Shown: positions 16,545 through 24,774, counted from the first letter of the stretch. The stretch is DNA of 64,000 nucleotides from Priestia aryabhattai (GCF_023715685.1 NZ_JAMBOQ010000003.1:992001-1056000), one strand, 5' to 3'. The notes: generated by a model not told the origin, from the sequence alone. Translations and numbers: made by a program.

Positions 16545-16569
16545 GTAGGCTTAAGCCTGCTTTTTCTTT
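16545..16569 (+). terminator. terminator after the secreted protein gene
   Basis: GTAGGC and GCCTGC (16545-16550, 16555-16560) form a short stem over TTAA, with one wobble, and TTTTTCTTTT follows. Confidence 0.65.
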
Positions 16570-17229
16570 TACTCGTGCAATAGGACATTGCAAATTTGCT
16601 ATGTAAAGGTTGCATAACAATTACAACCTTTATAAAAAAACATGATGTTCATTCTAATGAACATCATGTCCTCCAAGCCTGAACATATATGTTCACTTCC
16701 AGTTAACATAAACACTCTTTCCGGAACCACGTACAAAAAAGAACCCTTGTCGCAGAATGGGGACTGACCCCTGTTTTTGACACAAAGGTCAGGCCAGATG
16801 ATGAGGCTTTTTATTTTATTAAGAGTGTTAAGACTAAATGGAATTTGTAAAAAATTATTAAAAGTATAACATATTTTTATTACAAAATAAGGTACCTTTA
16901 AGGTGTATCTTTCTTTGCAGTATGATATGTAATATCTTTCCTCTAAAGAAATAAATGAAAGAGAAATCCGCGAATTTCTTTGAGGAATTTTTAGTAAACA
17001 GGTTAGGGTTCTTATGTTGTATGCAAATTTGGACTTGCAATAAATCTATTTTAACACATAAAATAATTATTAAGTCGCTAAAATATATAATAATTAAACA
17101 TTTTTAATTAAATATTATTGTTGAAGATTAGCTTTAGAATGCTAAATCAAAGGATTCAAGAATAAATATTTGAATGTTGAAATATTAAAATAGCTTATGA
17201 ATCAAGAATTAAAAGATTTTGTCACAGAC

Positions 17230-17258
17230 TTGACACATTTTATTTTCAGGAGTATATT
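17230..17258 (+). promoter_or_regulatory. sigma-A-type promoter
   Basis: TTGACA (17230-17235), 17 bases, then TATATT (17253-17258). The boxes are near-consensus. The next gene on this strand is 670 bases away, so if active it makes a long leader or a separate small RNA that runs into the operator region. Confidence 0.5.
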
Positions 17259-17404
17259 TGTCTCGTCGGTATATTGTTATACTAAATTGAATCGCTTACA
17301 AAATACCAAACTGATAATAATTAAGTGTTATTAAAAATTTACTGTTATACTGAAGTTATTCATTTATAAAACGTCAAGTTTACAATTCTTAATAATTCCC
17401 AAAA

Positions 17405-17470
17405 CTAGATCGATCTAATCGACTTTAACAATATCATTTTTCTTCACATTTAAAATTAGATCGATCTAAT
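17405..17470. promoter_or_regulatory. twin palindromic operators upstream of the quinate/shikimate genes
   Basis: TAGATCGATCTA (17406-17417) and the 16-bp perfect palindrome ATTAGATCGATCTAAT (17455-17470) have centres 51 bases apart, about five helical turns. The spacing and symmetry fit cooperative binding or looping by a dimeric repressor, most likely of the TetR type. No regulator gene is adjacent, so the cognate protein must lie outside the window. Sequence is direct; function is inference. Confidence 0.6.
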
Positions 17471-17929
17471 AACTTATTTAACATTTATATATCTGTCTGA
17501 GAGAATAAGTTCTAATAAATTTTTTAGTATAACAATACACTCACGGTTGAATATTAGCTTGTATCATGCAACCTACAAGGTGAATGGATTTTAAAAATTT
17601 GTTAATTATAAAAAGAATGTAATAAAGAAAGCGTTTCAATTAATGGTAAACTGCTTAAAAAAATTCAGTTAGAAAACTATGTGTTTTTTAATCAATCTAA
17701 TCTCTACAGTAAAACCTCCACATAAAAGATATTAGTCAGGAGTGATGTCTTTGTTTCGAGATATTCTAATTGTTAATTTTATTATCTTAAGATTTTTAGA
17801 GCGTAAAATAATATTAGTTTTGAAAGAGGTGTTGCCTAAAAAAGTACTGATACTAGAGTAATTTAAAATGTTAAAAAACCAAAAATTAGAGCCTTTGTTT
17901 AAAAAGGTTTTGTATATAGGGGTGAAAAC

Positions 17930-19111
17930 ATGAAAAATTCTTACATCAAATCATCTTTCGGGATGTATATGAACTACTTAATGCTCGGTATGATTAACAT
18001 TATTATTGCATCAAATATGGACAACTTATCAGAACGCTATGGTGTAACTATTGCAAAAATTAGTTTACTTGTATCAGCTATAGGAATTGGTAAATTAATT
18101 GCCCTCTTCTTTGTCGGTCGTCTTTCAGATGGTTGGGGTCGTAAACCAGTAATCATTACTGCCAATTTTCTTTATTTATTATTCCTAGTAGGAATACCGA
18201 CAACAACAAGTTATGTACTCGCTTTTGTCTTTGCCATTTCAGCAGGTATTGCTAACTCATTACTTGATTCAGGAACATATCCGGCATTAACAGAATCGTT
18301 TCCGACAAAAGCGAGTTCTGCTTCTGTGTTAGTAAAAGCAGCCGTATCGATTGGGGCAACATTACTACCATTTATAATGGCAATTTTAGTCGCAAATCAT
18401 ATCTTCTGGGGCTGGACGTTCTTTGGAATGGGCGCATTATATCTATTAACTGGTATTTATTTGATTTTTATGCCATTTCCAAACCACAAATTAGTTTCAA
18501 CGAAAGGAGGCGATGTAAGCCAAGCAGACTTTAAAGAACAGCCAAAGTTTCTTGGCGAAGGCTTAGCCATCATCCTAATGGGCTTTACTTCAACAGCATT
18601 ATTCGTTGTGTGGCAAACATGGTTACCCCAATTAGGAACAAAACTTATAGGACTTGAATCTAATCAAGCAATACAATTGCTATCTTATTTCAGTATAGGT
18701 GCTCTTGTATCTGTACTTTTACTGGCAATTATGTTGGATAAATTTATCTCACCTATTATGATCGCCATCATCTATCCAATTGGTGCCTTCTTATCCATGC
18801 TTACATTATTCATGGTGGAATCGTACAGTATTGTAATAGTAAGCACATTCTTAATGGGATTATTCACATCAGGTATTTTCCAACTAGCTCTAAGTATTAT
18901 GATGAAGCTTTTCCCTGCAAGTAAAGCGACAGCATCTTCGTATGTAAATATCGCTGCGAGTTCAGCTTTTATCCTTGTACCCATTATTACGAGTGGTTTA
19001 GTAAGCTCACTTGGAATTTCAATGACATTAATCTTCGACATGATTATTGCAGTAATTAGTGTCATACTTGCCGTATTTGTACTGACTAGACTAAAAAAGA
19101 TCTTTGGCTAA
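17930..19111 (+). CDS. MFS transporter, probable quinate/shikimate uptake
   Basis: The protein has 393 residues from an ATG behind AGGGGTGAAA. It has twelve predicted membrane helices; the loop 2-3 MFS motif appears as GRLSDGWGRKP (about residues 64-74). The first helix region GMYMNYLMLGMINIIIASNM is nearly repeated in the second transporter of this cluster, so the two are paralogues. It is followed after 50 bases by a shikimate/quinate dehydrogenase and a dehydroquinase gene, so the likely substrate is quinate, shikimate or a relative. Substrate is inferred from context only. Confidence 0.82.
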   Translation: MKNSYIKSSFGMYMNYLMLGMINIIIASNMDNLSERYGVTIAKISLLVSAIGIGKLIALFFVGRLSDGWGRKPVIITANFLYLLFLVGIPTTTSYVLAFVFAISAGIANSLLDSGTYPALTESFPTKASSASVLVKAAVSIGATLLPFIMAILVANHIFWGWTFFGMGALYLLTGIYLIFMPFPNHKLVSTKGGDVSQADFKEQPKFLGEGLAIILMGFTSTALFVVWQTWLPQLGTKLIGLESNQAIQLLSYFSIGALVSVLLLAIMLDKFISPIMIAIIYPIGAFLSMLTLFMVESYSIVIVSTFLMGLFTSGIFQLALSIMMKLFPASKATASSYVNIAASSAFILVPIITSGLVSSLGISMTLIFDMIIAVISVILAVFVLTRLKKIFG

Positions 19112-19161
19112 CAAAAAACAAATTTATCAAGTGAATATTTAATTTGAAGGAGATTTTCAAC

Positions 19162-20064
19162 ATGACACATACAATACATGAAAAAAACATTGATGGAAAA
19201 ACAAAATTAGTAGGACTGCTTGCAACACCCATTGGACATAGTCTTTCACCACGAATGCACAATCTTGGTTATACATTAGCAGGGTTAAACTATGCATATC
19301 TTGCATTCGAGGTAGGGAATAATGAATTAAAAAAAGCAGTTAATGGTTTTAAAGCTGCAGGAGTAGCAGGATTTAATGTATCCATGCCAAATAAAATGAA
19401 GGTATTAGAATACCTTGATGAGCTAGACGATTCAGCTAAATACACACGAGCAAGCAACACAGTAGTTAATCAAGATGGTAAATTAATTGGTTATAATACG
19501 GATGGCCTTGGGTACGTAAAAAATTTAATCGACCACGATGTGAAACTTGAAGGTCAAAAAGTAACACTGGTTGGCTCAGGTGGAGCTGCAACACCAATCG
19601 CTATTCAGTTAACGCAATCTGGAATTCGAGAAATCAGTATTTTCGCTCGTAATGATGAGTACTTTGCTCAAGCAGAAGAAAACGTCAATTATATTAATAA
19701 TGAAATGAAGGAATTCGGTGTTAAAGCCAACATTTTTCCGTTAGAAGATAAAGAAGCTTTCCGACGTGAGGTAGCAGAAAGTGCTATCTTGGCTAATGGG
19801 ACAAGTCTTGGAATGAAACCATTAGATCACTTAAGTATTATAGACGACACTTTAGATGTATTACGTAAAGATTTAGTTGTAACAGATGTAGTGTACAATC
19901 CTCAAAAGACAAAATTATTAGCTCAAGCAGAAGAAGCAGGTGCTAAAACAATTAATGGTTTAGGTATGATGTTATGGCAAGGTGCTTTAGCATTTAAATT
20001 ATTCACAGGCGTTGATATGCCAATGAAGCAAGTTAAAGAAATTTTATTTGCAGACAACAAATAA
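19162..20064 (+). CDS. shikimate/quinate dehydrogenase (AroE family), probably catabolic
   Basis: The protein has 300 residues; ATG at 19162 is preferred because GAAGGAGA lies at 19146-19153, downstream of the alternative start at 19144. The N-terminal substrate domain has GHSLSPRMHN, the catalytic-lysine strand FNVSMPNKMKVLEYL and YNTDGLG. The NAD(P) domain has VGSGGAATPIAIQL, a glycine-rich loop. The C-terminus keeps GLGMMLWQGALAF, typical of the family. Linkage to permeases and a type II dehydroquinase, rather than to biosynthetic aro genes, suggests quinate or shikimate catabolism and possibly NAD specificity. Confidence 0.88.
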   Translation: MTHTIHEKNIDGKTKLVGLLATPIGHSLSPRMHNLGYTLAGLNYAYLAFEVGNNELKKAVNGFKAAGVAGFNVSMPNKMKVLEYLDELDDSAKYTRASNTVVNQDGKLIGYNTDGLGYVKNLIDHDVKLEGQKVTLVGSGGAATPIAIQLTQSGIREISIFARNDEYFAQAEENVNYINNEMKEFGVKANIFPLEDKEAFRREVAESAILANGTSLGMKPLDHLSIIDDTLDVLRKDLVVTDVVYNPQKTKLLAQAEEAGAKTINGLGMMLWQGALAFKLFTGVDMPMKQVKEILFADNK

Positions 20065-20119
20065 TAAAAGAAAAAAATTTATAATATTTAAATATAAAAA
20101 ACTGATTGGAGAGGCAGTC

Positions 20120-20563
20120 ATGACTAAAATTTTAATGTTACATGGTGTAAATCATAATATGTTCGGTAAGCGTGATCCTAAACAATACGGTACGATTACC
20201 TTAGACGAAATCAATAATAATATTGAGCAGTTAGCAGAAGAGTTAAAAGTTGAGGTAGAAACGTTCCAAACAAATCATGAAGGTGAAATGGTTGAAAAAA
20301 TTCATGAAGCTTTCTTATCAAAAGTAGATGGTGTTGTACTTAATGCAGGAGCTTGGACACATTATAGTTATGCAATTCGTGATGCTTTAGCGATTTTAAC
20401 AGTACCGGTCATAGAAATTCATATGTCAAATATCCATTCACGTGAGGCTTTCCGTCATAAATCTGTGTTCGCAGAAATTGCGACTGGGCAAATTTCGGGA
20501 TTCGGCGAGGAAAGTTACTTACTAGGTATTCGAGCAGCAGTAGCAGCAAGTTCTAATAAATAA
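20120..20563 (+). CDS. aroQ: type II 3-dehydroquinate dehydratase
   Basis: The protein has 147 residues, the usual type II size; ATG at 20120 is preceded by GGAGAGG and an upstream in-frame extension to 20048 overlaps the previous gene and lacks family similarity. Type II signatures are all present: LMLHGVNHNMFGKRDPKQYG with the catalytic arginine and tyrosine, TNHEGEMVEKI, NAGAWTHYSYAIRDAL, and EIHMSNIHSREAFRHKS with the catalytic histidine. It interconverts 3-dehydroquinate and 3-dehydroshikimate in the cytosol. With the preceding dehydrogenase it could bring quinate to dehydroshikimate, which either feeds aromatic synthesis or is degraded by enzymes outside the window. Confidence 0.92.
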   Translation: MTKILMLHGVNHNMFGKRDPKQYGTITLDEINNNIEQLAEELKVEVETFQTNHEGEMVEKIHEAFLSKVDGVVLNAGAWTHYSYAIRDALAILTVPVIEIHMSNIHSREAFRHKSVFAEIATGQISGFGEESYLLGIRAAVAASSNK

Positions 20564-20869
20564 TTCTAATCAATATAAAATGAGAACGCCTAATAGTTAT
20601 ATTATTGTGTAAAAATTATCTAATGAACACATAGAAATTTCATTTTGAAGTAAGATGTAATTTTAAGTGAATTATTAGAAATCCCATTTTATTTTTGACA
20701 ACTTCATCTAATGGTGAAGTTGTCATTTTTAGTATGTCTATAGCTTTTTACAAAACATTGGGGTTCATCAATAATTTTGTGTAAACGGAAAATTTCTCTT
20801 CTTATAGACCTTGTTAGTTATTCTGTTTTAAGCACCATTGGAAAGTTTTTTATGCAGGAGTGAGAAAAA
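20564..20869. other. intergenic region between aroQ and the second permease
   Basis: It holds the aroQ terminator at 20696 and the promoter of the second permease. GTGTAAACGGAAAATTT near 20781 weakly resembles the post-terminator element. No gene is seen. Confidence 0.35.
20696..20729 (+). terminator. terminator after aroQ
   Basis: TGACAACTTCA (20696-20706) pairs perfectly with TGAAGTTGTCA (20715-20725), then TTTTTAG. It separates the second permease from the first three genes. Confidence 0.85.
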
Positions 20870-22066
20870 ATGAAGAATCCTTATATAAAAACAGCATTAG
20901 GAATGTATGTGAATTACTTTTTGTTAGGAATGGTTAATATCATTTTAGCTGCGAATATGCCTTTCTTAACCAAACAATTAGATACAGATAGTACGGGTAT
21001 TAGTTATATTATCTCAGCGTTAGGCATTGGGAGGGTTTTCACCTATGCTATTTGCGGATTTTTATCAGATAAATTTGGAAGAAAACCTCCAGTAGTAATT
21101 TCGACTGTTATGATGGCAATATTCTTAACAGGGATACCGTTGTCTCCCAACTTTCAAATTGCCTTTGCTTTTGCCATCCTTGCAGGAATAGCTAATTCAG
21201 CTATGGATGAGGGTACGTATCCTGCTCTTATGGAAATATTCCCCGAAAGTTCAGGTTCCAAAAATGTTTTGGTTAAAGCTTTCCTATCTTTAGGTTCATT
21301 CATTCTACCTTTAATTATTTTCTTTTGTTTAGAACATGGAATATCTTATGGATTTTCATTTTTCATTCCTGCTGCCCTATATCTTGTCAACATGCTCTTT
21401 CTATTTACAGCACCATTTCCTAATCATCGAGATATAAGTATGGTTCAAGAAACAGAAAAAGATAATAAATCTTTGGTTATTCCTACATTTTGGAAAGAAG
21501 GGATAGCTCTTATTATTATAGGCTTTACATCAAACGGATTATATTCTCTTCCGCAAATATGGCTACCTACTTATGGTCAAGAGATTCTAAACATGACTGA
21601 CGCTAATTCAGTAAAATTGCTTAGTTACTACAGTATTGGTGGGCTGGTTTCAGTTTTATTATTGGCAGGATTATTAAAGAAATTTATAAGACCGGTGACT
21701 ATCCTTTTAGTGTATCCAATTATTACATTATTTTCACTTTTAGTGTTATTAACTGTAAATTCTCAAACAATTGGTATAGTAAATTCGTTTTTATTAGGTT
21801 TCTCAACTGCAGGAGTATACCAATTAACTTTGACCGTGATGGCAGAATTATTCTGGAAAAATAAAGGTACTATAACAGGAGTCGTATCTACCGCGGGTGG
21901 ATTGTCAGCTATCTTTATTCCTACTTTTACAGGTTTAATTAAGAGTCACACTACTATTTTGCACATATTTGTATTTGATCTAATAATTACTTTAATCGGT
22001 ATAATATCGGCAGTTGTCGTATGCTACAGATACGGAAAGTTAATGAAAAATAAAGTTGTGAAATAG
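20870..22066 (+). CDS. MFS transporter, paralogue of the first permease
   Basis: The protein has 398 residues, with ATG behind GCAGGAGTGAG. Twelve membrane helices are predicted. The N-terminus (KTALGMYVNYFLLGMVNII), the CGFLSDKFGRKPP loop motif and the AGIANSAMDEGTYPAL segment parallel the permease at 17930. It lies after the aroQ terminator with its own promoter region, so it is separately transcribed. It may carry a related cyclic acid such as quinate versus shikimate; the exact substrate is not readable. Confidence 0.82.
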   Translation: MKNPYIKTALGMYVNYFLLGMVNIILAANMPFLTKQLDTDSTGISYIISALGIGRVFTYAICGFLSDKFGRKPPVVISTVMMAIFLTGIPLSPNFQIAFAFAILAGIANSAMDEGTYPALMEIFPESSGSKNVLVKAFLSLGSFILPLIIFFCLEHGISYGFSFFIPAALYLVNMLFLFTAPFPNHRDISMVQETEKDNKSLVIPTFWKEGIALIIIGFTSNGLYSLPQIWLPTYGQEILNMTDANSVKLLSYYSIGGLVSVLLLAGLLKKFIRPVTILLVYPIITLFSLLVLLTVNSQTIGIVNSFLLGFSTAGVYQLTLTVMAELFWKNKGTITGVVSTAGGLSAIFIPTFTGLIKSHTTILHIFVFDLIITLIGIISAVVVCYRYGKLMKNKVVK

Positions 22067-22315
22067 GGAGTCTTAAGAAAACAATCTATGACAACCTAAG
22101 ATCTGTACTTATAAGGAGTCAAGATGCGTAGTACTTTTATCAATATCAATTTGACGGTCGTCATTCCAATATTTTATTTTTTTTAAAAGAAATTAAAAAG
22201 AGAGATATTATCATGAAAAATTGAGTACGTGGCTAATGACAAATTTTAATAGGTTCTGCATGAGATATGGTGAAACAGCTATTTTTCTACTTAACGTAAT
22301 GTGCGTTATCGGTAC

Positions 22316-22359
22316 AAATAAAGAGCATGAGAATATAAAATCTCTCATGCTCTTTATTT
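22316..22359. terminator. bidirectional terminator between convergent genes
   Basis: A perfect 17-bp stem (22316-22332 with 22343-22359; core AAAGAGCATGAGA) with a 10-base loop and A/T tracts on both sides. It serves the permease and the minus-strand DUF3784 gene. Confidence 0.9.
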
Positions 22360-22362
22360 CCT

Positions 22363-22668
22363 TTAAGCTTCTCCTTGTACCTGATCCTTTATCATCACTC
22401 CAAATAAAGCAAAGAAATTTAACACAACTAGAAATCCATAATAAATTCCAAGTCCATCAAAAAATAAAGAGAGAATGGGAAATATAATAGATTCTAAGCC
22501 AAATAACATAATAATAATCCCAAATCCTTTAGCAAGCTGCTTTTCATTCTTAGGTGTGAACATCTTTCCATATCCAGCAATAAAAGTAGTTTTTCCTTTC
22601 CTCCATACAAGCTGCCCTACATAAATAATCAAACAACTTAAGATACATACCAACAATACTTTCAACAT
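22363..22668 (-). CDS. DUF3784 family membrane protein
   Basis: The protein has 101 residues, with ATG behind AGAAGGTG. Three hydrophobic segments are present (LLVCILSCLIIYVGQLVW, FGIIIMLFGLESIIFPIL and YYGFLVVLNFFALFGVMI), and the signature loop between the first two reads FIAGYGKMFTPKNEKQLAKG, the typical DUF3784 pattern. Family members are small inner-membrane proteins of unknown function, sometimes grouped with SdpI-like proteins. Monocistronic. Confidence 0.75.
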   Translation of the reverse strand: MLKVLLVCILSCLIIYVGQLVWRKGKTTFIAGYGKMFTPKNEKQLAKGFGIIIMLFGLESIIFPILSLFFDGLGIYYGFLVVLNFFALFGVMIKDQVQGEA

Positions 22669-22850
22669 TAAGAAAACACCTTCTTTCTGAACAAGGATCT
22701 TATTTTATATGTAACATTTTACCATATGGAGGTGTTTAATAACATGAATATCATATACAGAGCTAGTTGACATAAGGTCTCTTTCCGGAAGACATAAAAA
22801 AGAGAACCCCTATTGGGAAAAGGGTTCTGATGAGGTCCTTGTTTCTCGTT

Positions 22851-22968
22851 TATGCAGCTTTTTATACATCCTTGATATAACGCTGATTATCCAAGGCTTA
22901 AGTAGCAGAAAAATGTATAAAAGCGCACCTTTTATACATATGCTCGTCCTCATAAAAATAGTCTTTAT
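22851..22968 (+). repeat. full copy of dispersed repeat family 1
   Basis: It starts TATGCAGCTTTTTATACATC, has an inner ATGTATAAAA and TTTTATACATATGC, and ends with AATAGTCTTTAT. The first 93 bases align with 56408-56501, where both ends are nearly identical and the middle diverges. The repeated TATACAT/ATGTATA motifs allow an extended cruciform or RNA fold. AAGGGTTC lies 23 bases upstream in both copies. Confidence 0.7.
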
Positions 22969-22969
22969 G

Positions 22970-23006
22970 AAAGTAGCATTCCGTTCACGGGATGCTACTT
23001 TTTTAT
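22970..23006 (+). terminator. terminator without an upstream protein gene
   Basis: AAAGTAGCAT (22970-22979) pairs with ATGCTACTTT (22992-23001), followed by TTTATTT. It directly follows the repeat copy. Confidence 0.75.
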
Positions 23007-23033
23007 TTACGTAAATGTTATTTGTTTCTATTT

Positions 23034-23083
23034 TAACCTTATAAGGTCATGGAAAACAGTATATAATAACTTTATAAGGTTAA
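23034..23083. promoter_or_regulatory. paired palindromes upstream of a tiny-gene operon
   Basis: AACCTTATAAGGT and AACTTTATAAGGTT lie with centres about 34 bases apart (roughly three helical turns), directly upstream of the AAGGAGGTG ribosome binding site at 23082-23090; between them lies TATATAATAA, a possible -10 region. This looks like an autoregulatory operator pair around a promoter. Sequence is direct; function is inference. Confidence 0.5.
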
Positions 23084-23095
23084 GGAGGTGATAAC

Positions 23096-23281
23096 ATGTA
23101 TAAATTAGAGAAAAAAGCTGTAAGGAAATTAAAGAAAGAGATCGAAAAGTTATCCCAAGAGGATCAAGATAAAGCAGCGTTTTATATCGATAAGCAAGAT
23201 GATAATACCTACATGTGGGACTTTGAAATCGATGATAAACGTTATAGATGGACTTACGTTTATAAAACAGGAATTAGTTAG
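23096..23281 (+). CDS. small hypothetical protein (61 aa), first of a three-gene operon
   Basis: ATG lies behind AAGGAGGTGATAAC, close to the ideal Shine-Dalgarno sequence. The 61-residue product has a charged helix (KKAVRKLKKEIEKLSQEDQDK) followed by an aromatic-rich beta segment (YMWDFEIDDKRYRWTYVYK). Not recognised. It could be DNA- or protein-binding; the paired palindromes in its promoter suggest regulation of its own expression. Two more tiny genes follow at 20 and 28 bases. Confidence 0.65.
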   Translation: MYKLEKKAVRKLKKEIEKLSQEDQDKAAFYIDKQDDNTYMWDFEIDDKRYRWTYVYKTGIS

Positions 23282-23301
23282 GCATTAAAGGAGGGTAAGT
23301 A

Positions 23302-23463
23302 ATGGAGGCAGCAGATATAAAAATGTGGTTAGAATTCGAAATTTTATATCTAGAAGAAGATCTGGCTGACATAGCATATGGAGATGAACTAGAAGAGAAT
23401 TTCTTACTTATGGTAGAAACTAGACTAAAAGCATTGAAAGAGGTATTATCGAAATTTTACTGA
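23302..23463 (+). CDS. small acidic hypothetical protein (53 aa)
   Basis: ATG lies behind AAAGGAGGGTAAG (23287-23299). The 53-residue acidic, helical product (MEAADIKMWLEFEILYLEED, ending in EVLSKFY) has no known motif. It lies 20 bases after the preceding gene and shares its transcript. Its acidic nature next to a basic partner resembles an antitoxin/toxin or binding pair, but nothing specific supports that. Confidence 0.6.
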   Translation: MEAADIKMWLEFEILYLEEDLADIAYGDELEENFLLMVETRLKALKEVLSKFY

Positions 23464-23491
23464 ATGTAAGTAAGAGAAAGGAGAGGGTAGC

Positions 23492-23599
23492 ATGAAGGTA
23501 TCTATAAAAGAATGGTTAACATTGAGTAAAGAAACTCGTGAAAAATTAATTAGACTTGCATTCTTAGAGAATCGCCATAAAATAAATACCCTTCGCTAA
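23492..23599 (+). CDS. very small hypothetical protein (35 aa)
   Basis: ATG lies behind AGAAAGGAGAGGG (23475-23487). The 35-residue product is helical and basic (MKVSIKEWLTLSKETREKL, ending in NRHKINTLR). It is the third gene of the operon; an imperfect stem (CCCTTCGCTAA with TTAGCAAAGGG) overlaps its stop codon. Coding is supported by the excellent ribosome binding site; function unknown. Confidence 0.5.
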   Translation: MKVSIKEWLTLSKETREKLIRLAFLENRHKINTLR

Positions 23600-23640
23600 C
23601 TTAGGACATTAGCAAAGGGCAATGTGAAACGGTAATATAA

Positions 23641-23680
23641 CAAAAGGGAATCTAGACCATTCCCTTTTGTACTTCTTTTT
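23641..23680 (+). terminator. terminator of the tiny-gene operon
   Basis: CAAAAGGGAAT (23641-23651) pairs with ATTCCCTTTTG (23659-23669) across a 7-base loop, then TACTTCTTTTT. Confidence 0.8.
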
Positions 23681-23709
23681 AATTTTAACATAAAAAGGAG
23701 CACAATACA

Positions 23710-23955
23710 GTGAAAGAAATTGAGAAATACATGACGCCATTAGAAGCATCTTACCTTTGGGGAGTACCAAGGGAAACATTAAAAAACAAATATAGCCCTT
23801 CTACACTTAATGAAGCAAAACAGGAAGAGCTAAATCATATGATTGAACAGGGATTAATTAAATTTTTTAAGCATCCAAATAGAGAACGAAAAGAGTGGAT
23901 CATCAGCAGAGAAGCCATGATAAAGTGGTTTGGTGAACCTAAGGTTAATCTTTAA
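23710..23955 (+). CDS. helix-turn-helix protein (excisionase-like, 81 aa)
   Basis: A GTG start lies behind AAAAGGAGCAC. The 81-residue product carries a winged-helix/MerR-like pattern: YMTPLEASYLWGVPRETLKNKYSP (helix-turn-helix, about residues 7-30), then IEQGLIKFFKHPNRERKEWIISREAM resembling a wing and C-terminal helix. It is probably a small DNA-binding protein of the excisionase-like type. No integrase or phage genes lie nearby, so it may be a chromosomal regulator or a relic of a mobile element. Monocistronic with a terminator. Confidence 0.55.
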   Translation: MKEIEKYMTPLEASYLWGVPRETLKNKYSPSTLNEAKQEELNHMIEQGLIKFFKHPNRERKEWIISREAMIKWFGEPKVNL

Positions 23956-23985
23956 AAGAGACATTAATAATATTCTAATCACTTA

Positions 23986-24012
23986 AGTCACTCTAAAAGA
24001 GTGGCTTTTTTA
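23986..24012 (+). terminator. terminator after the helix-turn-helix gene
   Basis: AGTCACTCT and AGAGTGGCT form a 9-bp stem with one wobble and a 3-base loop, followed by TTTTTTA. Confidence 0.85.
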
Positions 24013-24099
24013 GAAGGATTTTACCTTTTCAAGTCCAAATAAGATAGTGATAGTGACTTATAAAGCGATTGAAGGATGTAGAAATGGAGGGAATAGAAA

Positions 24100-24591
24100 A
24101 TGGATGTAAAGACACTTTTGTTACAACAATGGGCAAGTTGCTTAGATAAAGAAGACTGGTTTCCACCACTTGAAAAAGTGCTAGAGGATATTACTTTTGA
24201 ACAGGCAATTTGGAAACCAGCTGATGGGGCAATGAATTCCATTTGGGAATTAGTTTGTCATTTACTTTTCTATGAAAAGAGACTTCTGATGCGATTTCTT
24301 GGTGAAACAGCGAATGAACCAAAGGCAGAAGATAATAACTCTACATTTCGATTACCAACTGAGACGGTTGAAAATTGGAAGGAAACAAAGCAAGAATACT
24401 TTTATGTACATCGTGAACTTGAAAAAATACTAGCAAAATCAGAACATGAAGATTTGTATAGACAGATCCCTGGAGAAAGATCATTAGTACTTGAACTGAA
24501 GAGTTTAGCAATGCACGACGCATATCATATTGGGCAAATTGTATTCCTAAGTAAAATGCAAGGAGCTTGGGCAGGGAAACGCAGTTTTTAA
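24100..24591 (+). CDS. DinB family protein (YfiT/BST-like four-helix bundle)
   Basis: The protein has 163 residues, with ATG behind ATGGAGGGAATAG. The four-helix DinB superfamily pattern is visible: SIWELVCHLLFYEKRLLMRF with the first metal-ligand histidine (about residue 55), and a C-terminal HDAYHIGQIVFL with two more histidines (about 142 and 146). Members include metal-dependent thiol transferases and stress-induced proteins of unknown substrate. Two terminators follow; it is monocistronic. The family is well supported; the reaction is unknown. Confidence 0.82.
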   Translation: MDVKTLLLQQWASCLDKEDWFPPLEKVLEDITFEQAIWKPADGAMNSIWELVCHLLFYEKRLLMRFLGETANEPKAEDNNSTFRLPTETVENWKETKQEYFYVHRELEKILAKSEHEDLYRQIPGERSLVLELKSLAMHDAYHIGQIVFLSKMQGAWAGKRSF

Positions 24592-24649
24592 AAAAACTTC
24601 ATTAGCTTTACAGTTATTCCATTATAGGGGGCTTTAATGGAATAAGAAC

Positions 24650-24680
24650 GGGAACGTCCAAATCGGATGTTCCCATATTT
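24650..24680 (+). terminator. terminator after the DinB gene
   Basis: A 10-bp stem with one wobble (24650-24659 with 24665-24674), then ATATTTTAT. Confidence 0.7.
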
Positions 24681-24749
24681 TATACCCCAAAAATAACAAT
24701 ACTATTTAACAAAGCCTTAAAATAAAATTTAACTGCAAGCAAAAAATCC

Positions 24750-24774
24750 CTTAGCTCTGCTAAGTTTTTTTATT
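24750..24774 (+). terminator. second short terminator
   Basis: CTTAGC (24750-24755) and GCTAAG (24759-24764) with a 3-base loop, then TTTTTTTATTT. Confidence 0.65.

Larger units (their letters stand above)
16570..17929. other. 1.36-kb non-coding region upstream of the quinate/shikimate cluster
   Basis: No solid gene is seen. It contains a 13-bp perfect hairpin at 16640-16669 (with an A-run to its left, so a terminator for minus-strand transcripts), a post-terminator element at 16701-16726, a GGGGACTGACCCC hairpin near 16758, a promoter-like pair at 17230-17258, twin palindromes near 17405-17470 and a 15-bp inverted repeat (17272-17286 and 17523-17537). A 38-codon frame at 17745-17861 has its AGGAG too close to its ATG. 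An imperfect GAAAGCGTTTC cre-like sequence lies near 17627. Confidence 0.45.
22669..23095. other. repeat-rich intergenic region, possibly a small RNA
   Basis: It contains a post-terminator element (22765-22790), a GAACCC/GGGTTC hairpin (22803-22826), a full copy of dispersed repeat family 1 (22851-22968) and, at 22970-23006, a good terminator (AAAGTAGCAT with ATGCTACTTT, then TTTTTATTT) with no gene before it. A structured transcript ending at that terminator is plausible. Confidence 0.4.

Noticed and set aside
16640..16669. Terminator of the secreted-protein gene
   Set aside because: The A-run lies on its left side, so it would act on minus-strand transcripts; the gene already has a terminator at 16545.
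16858..17040. 60-codon minus-strand open frame
   Set aside because: Very A+T-rich, Lys/Phe/Ile-biased product, no ribosome binding site or homology pattern.
17745..17861. 38-codon open frame in the quinate leader
   Set aside because: The AGGAG site is only 2 bases from the ATG and the product has no distinctive features; a leader peptide is possible but unsupported.
22221..22487. 88-codon plus-strand open frame
   Set aside because: It crosses the bidirectional terminator at 22316 and runs antisense to the DUF3784 gene.
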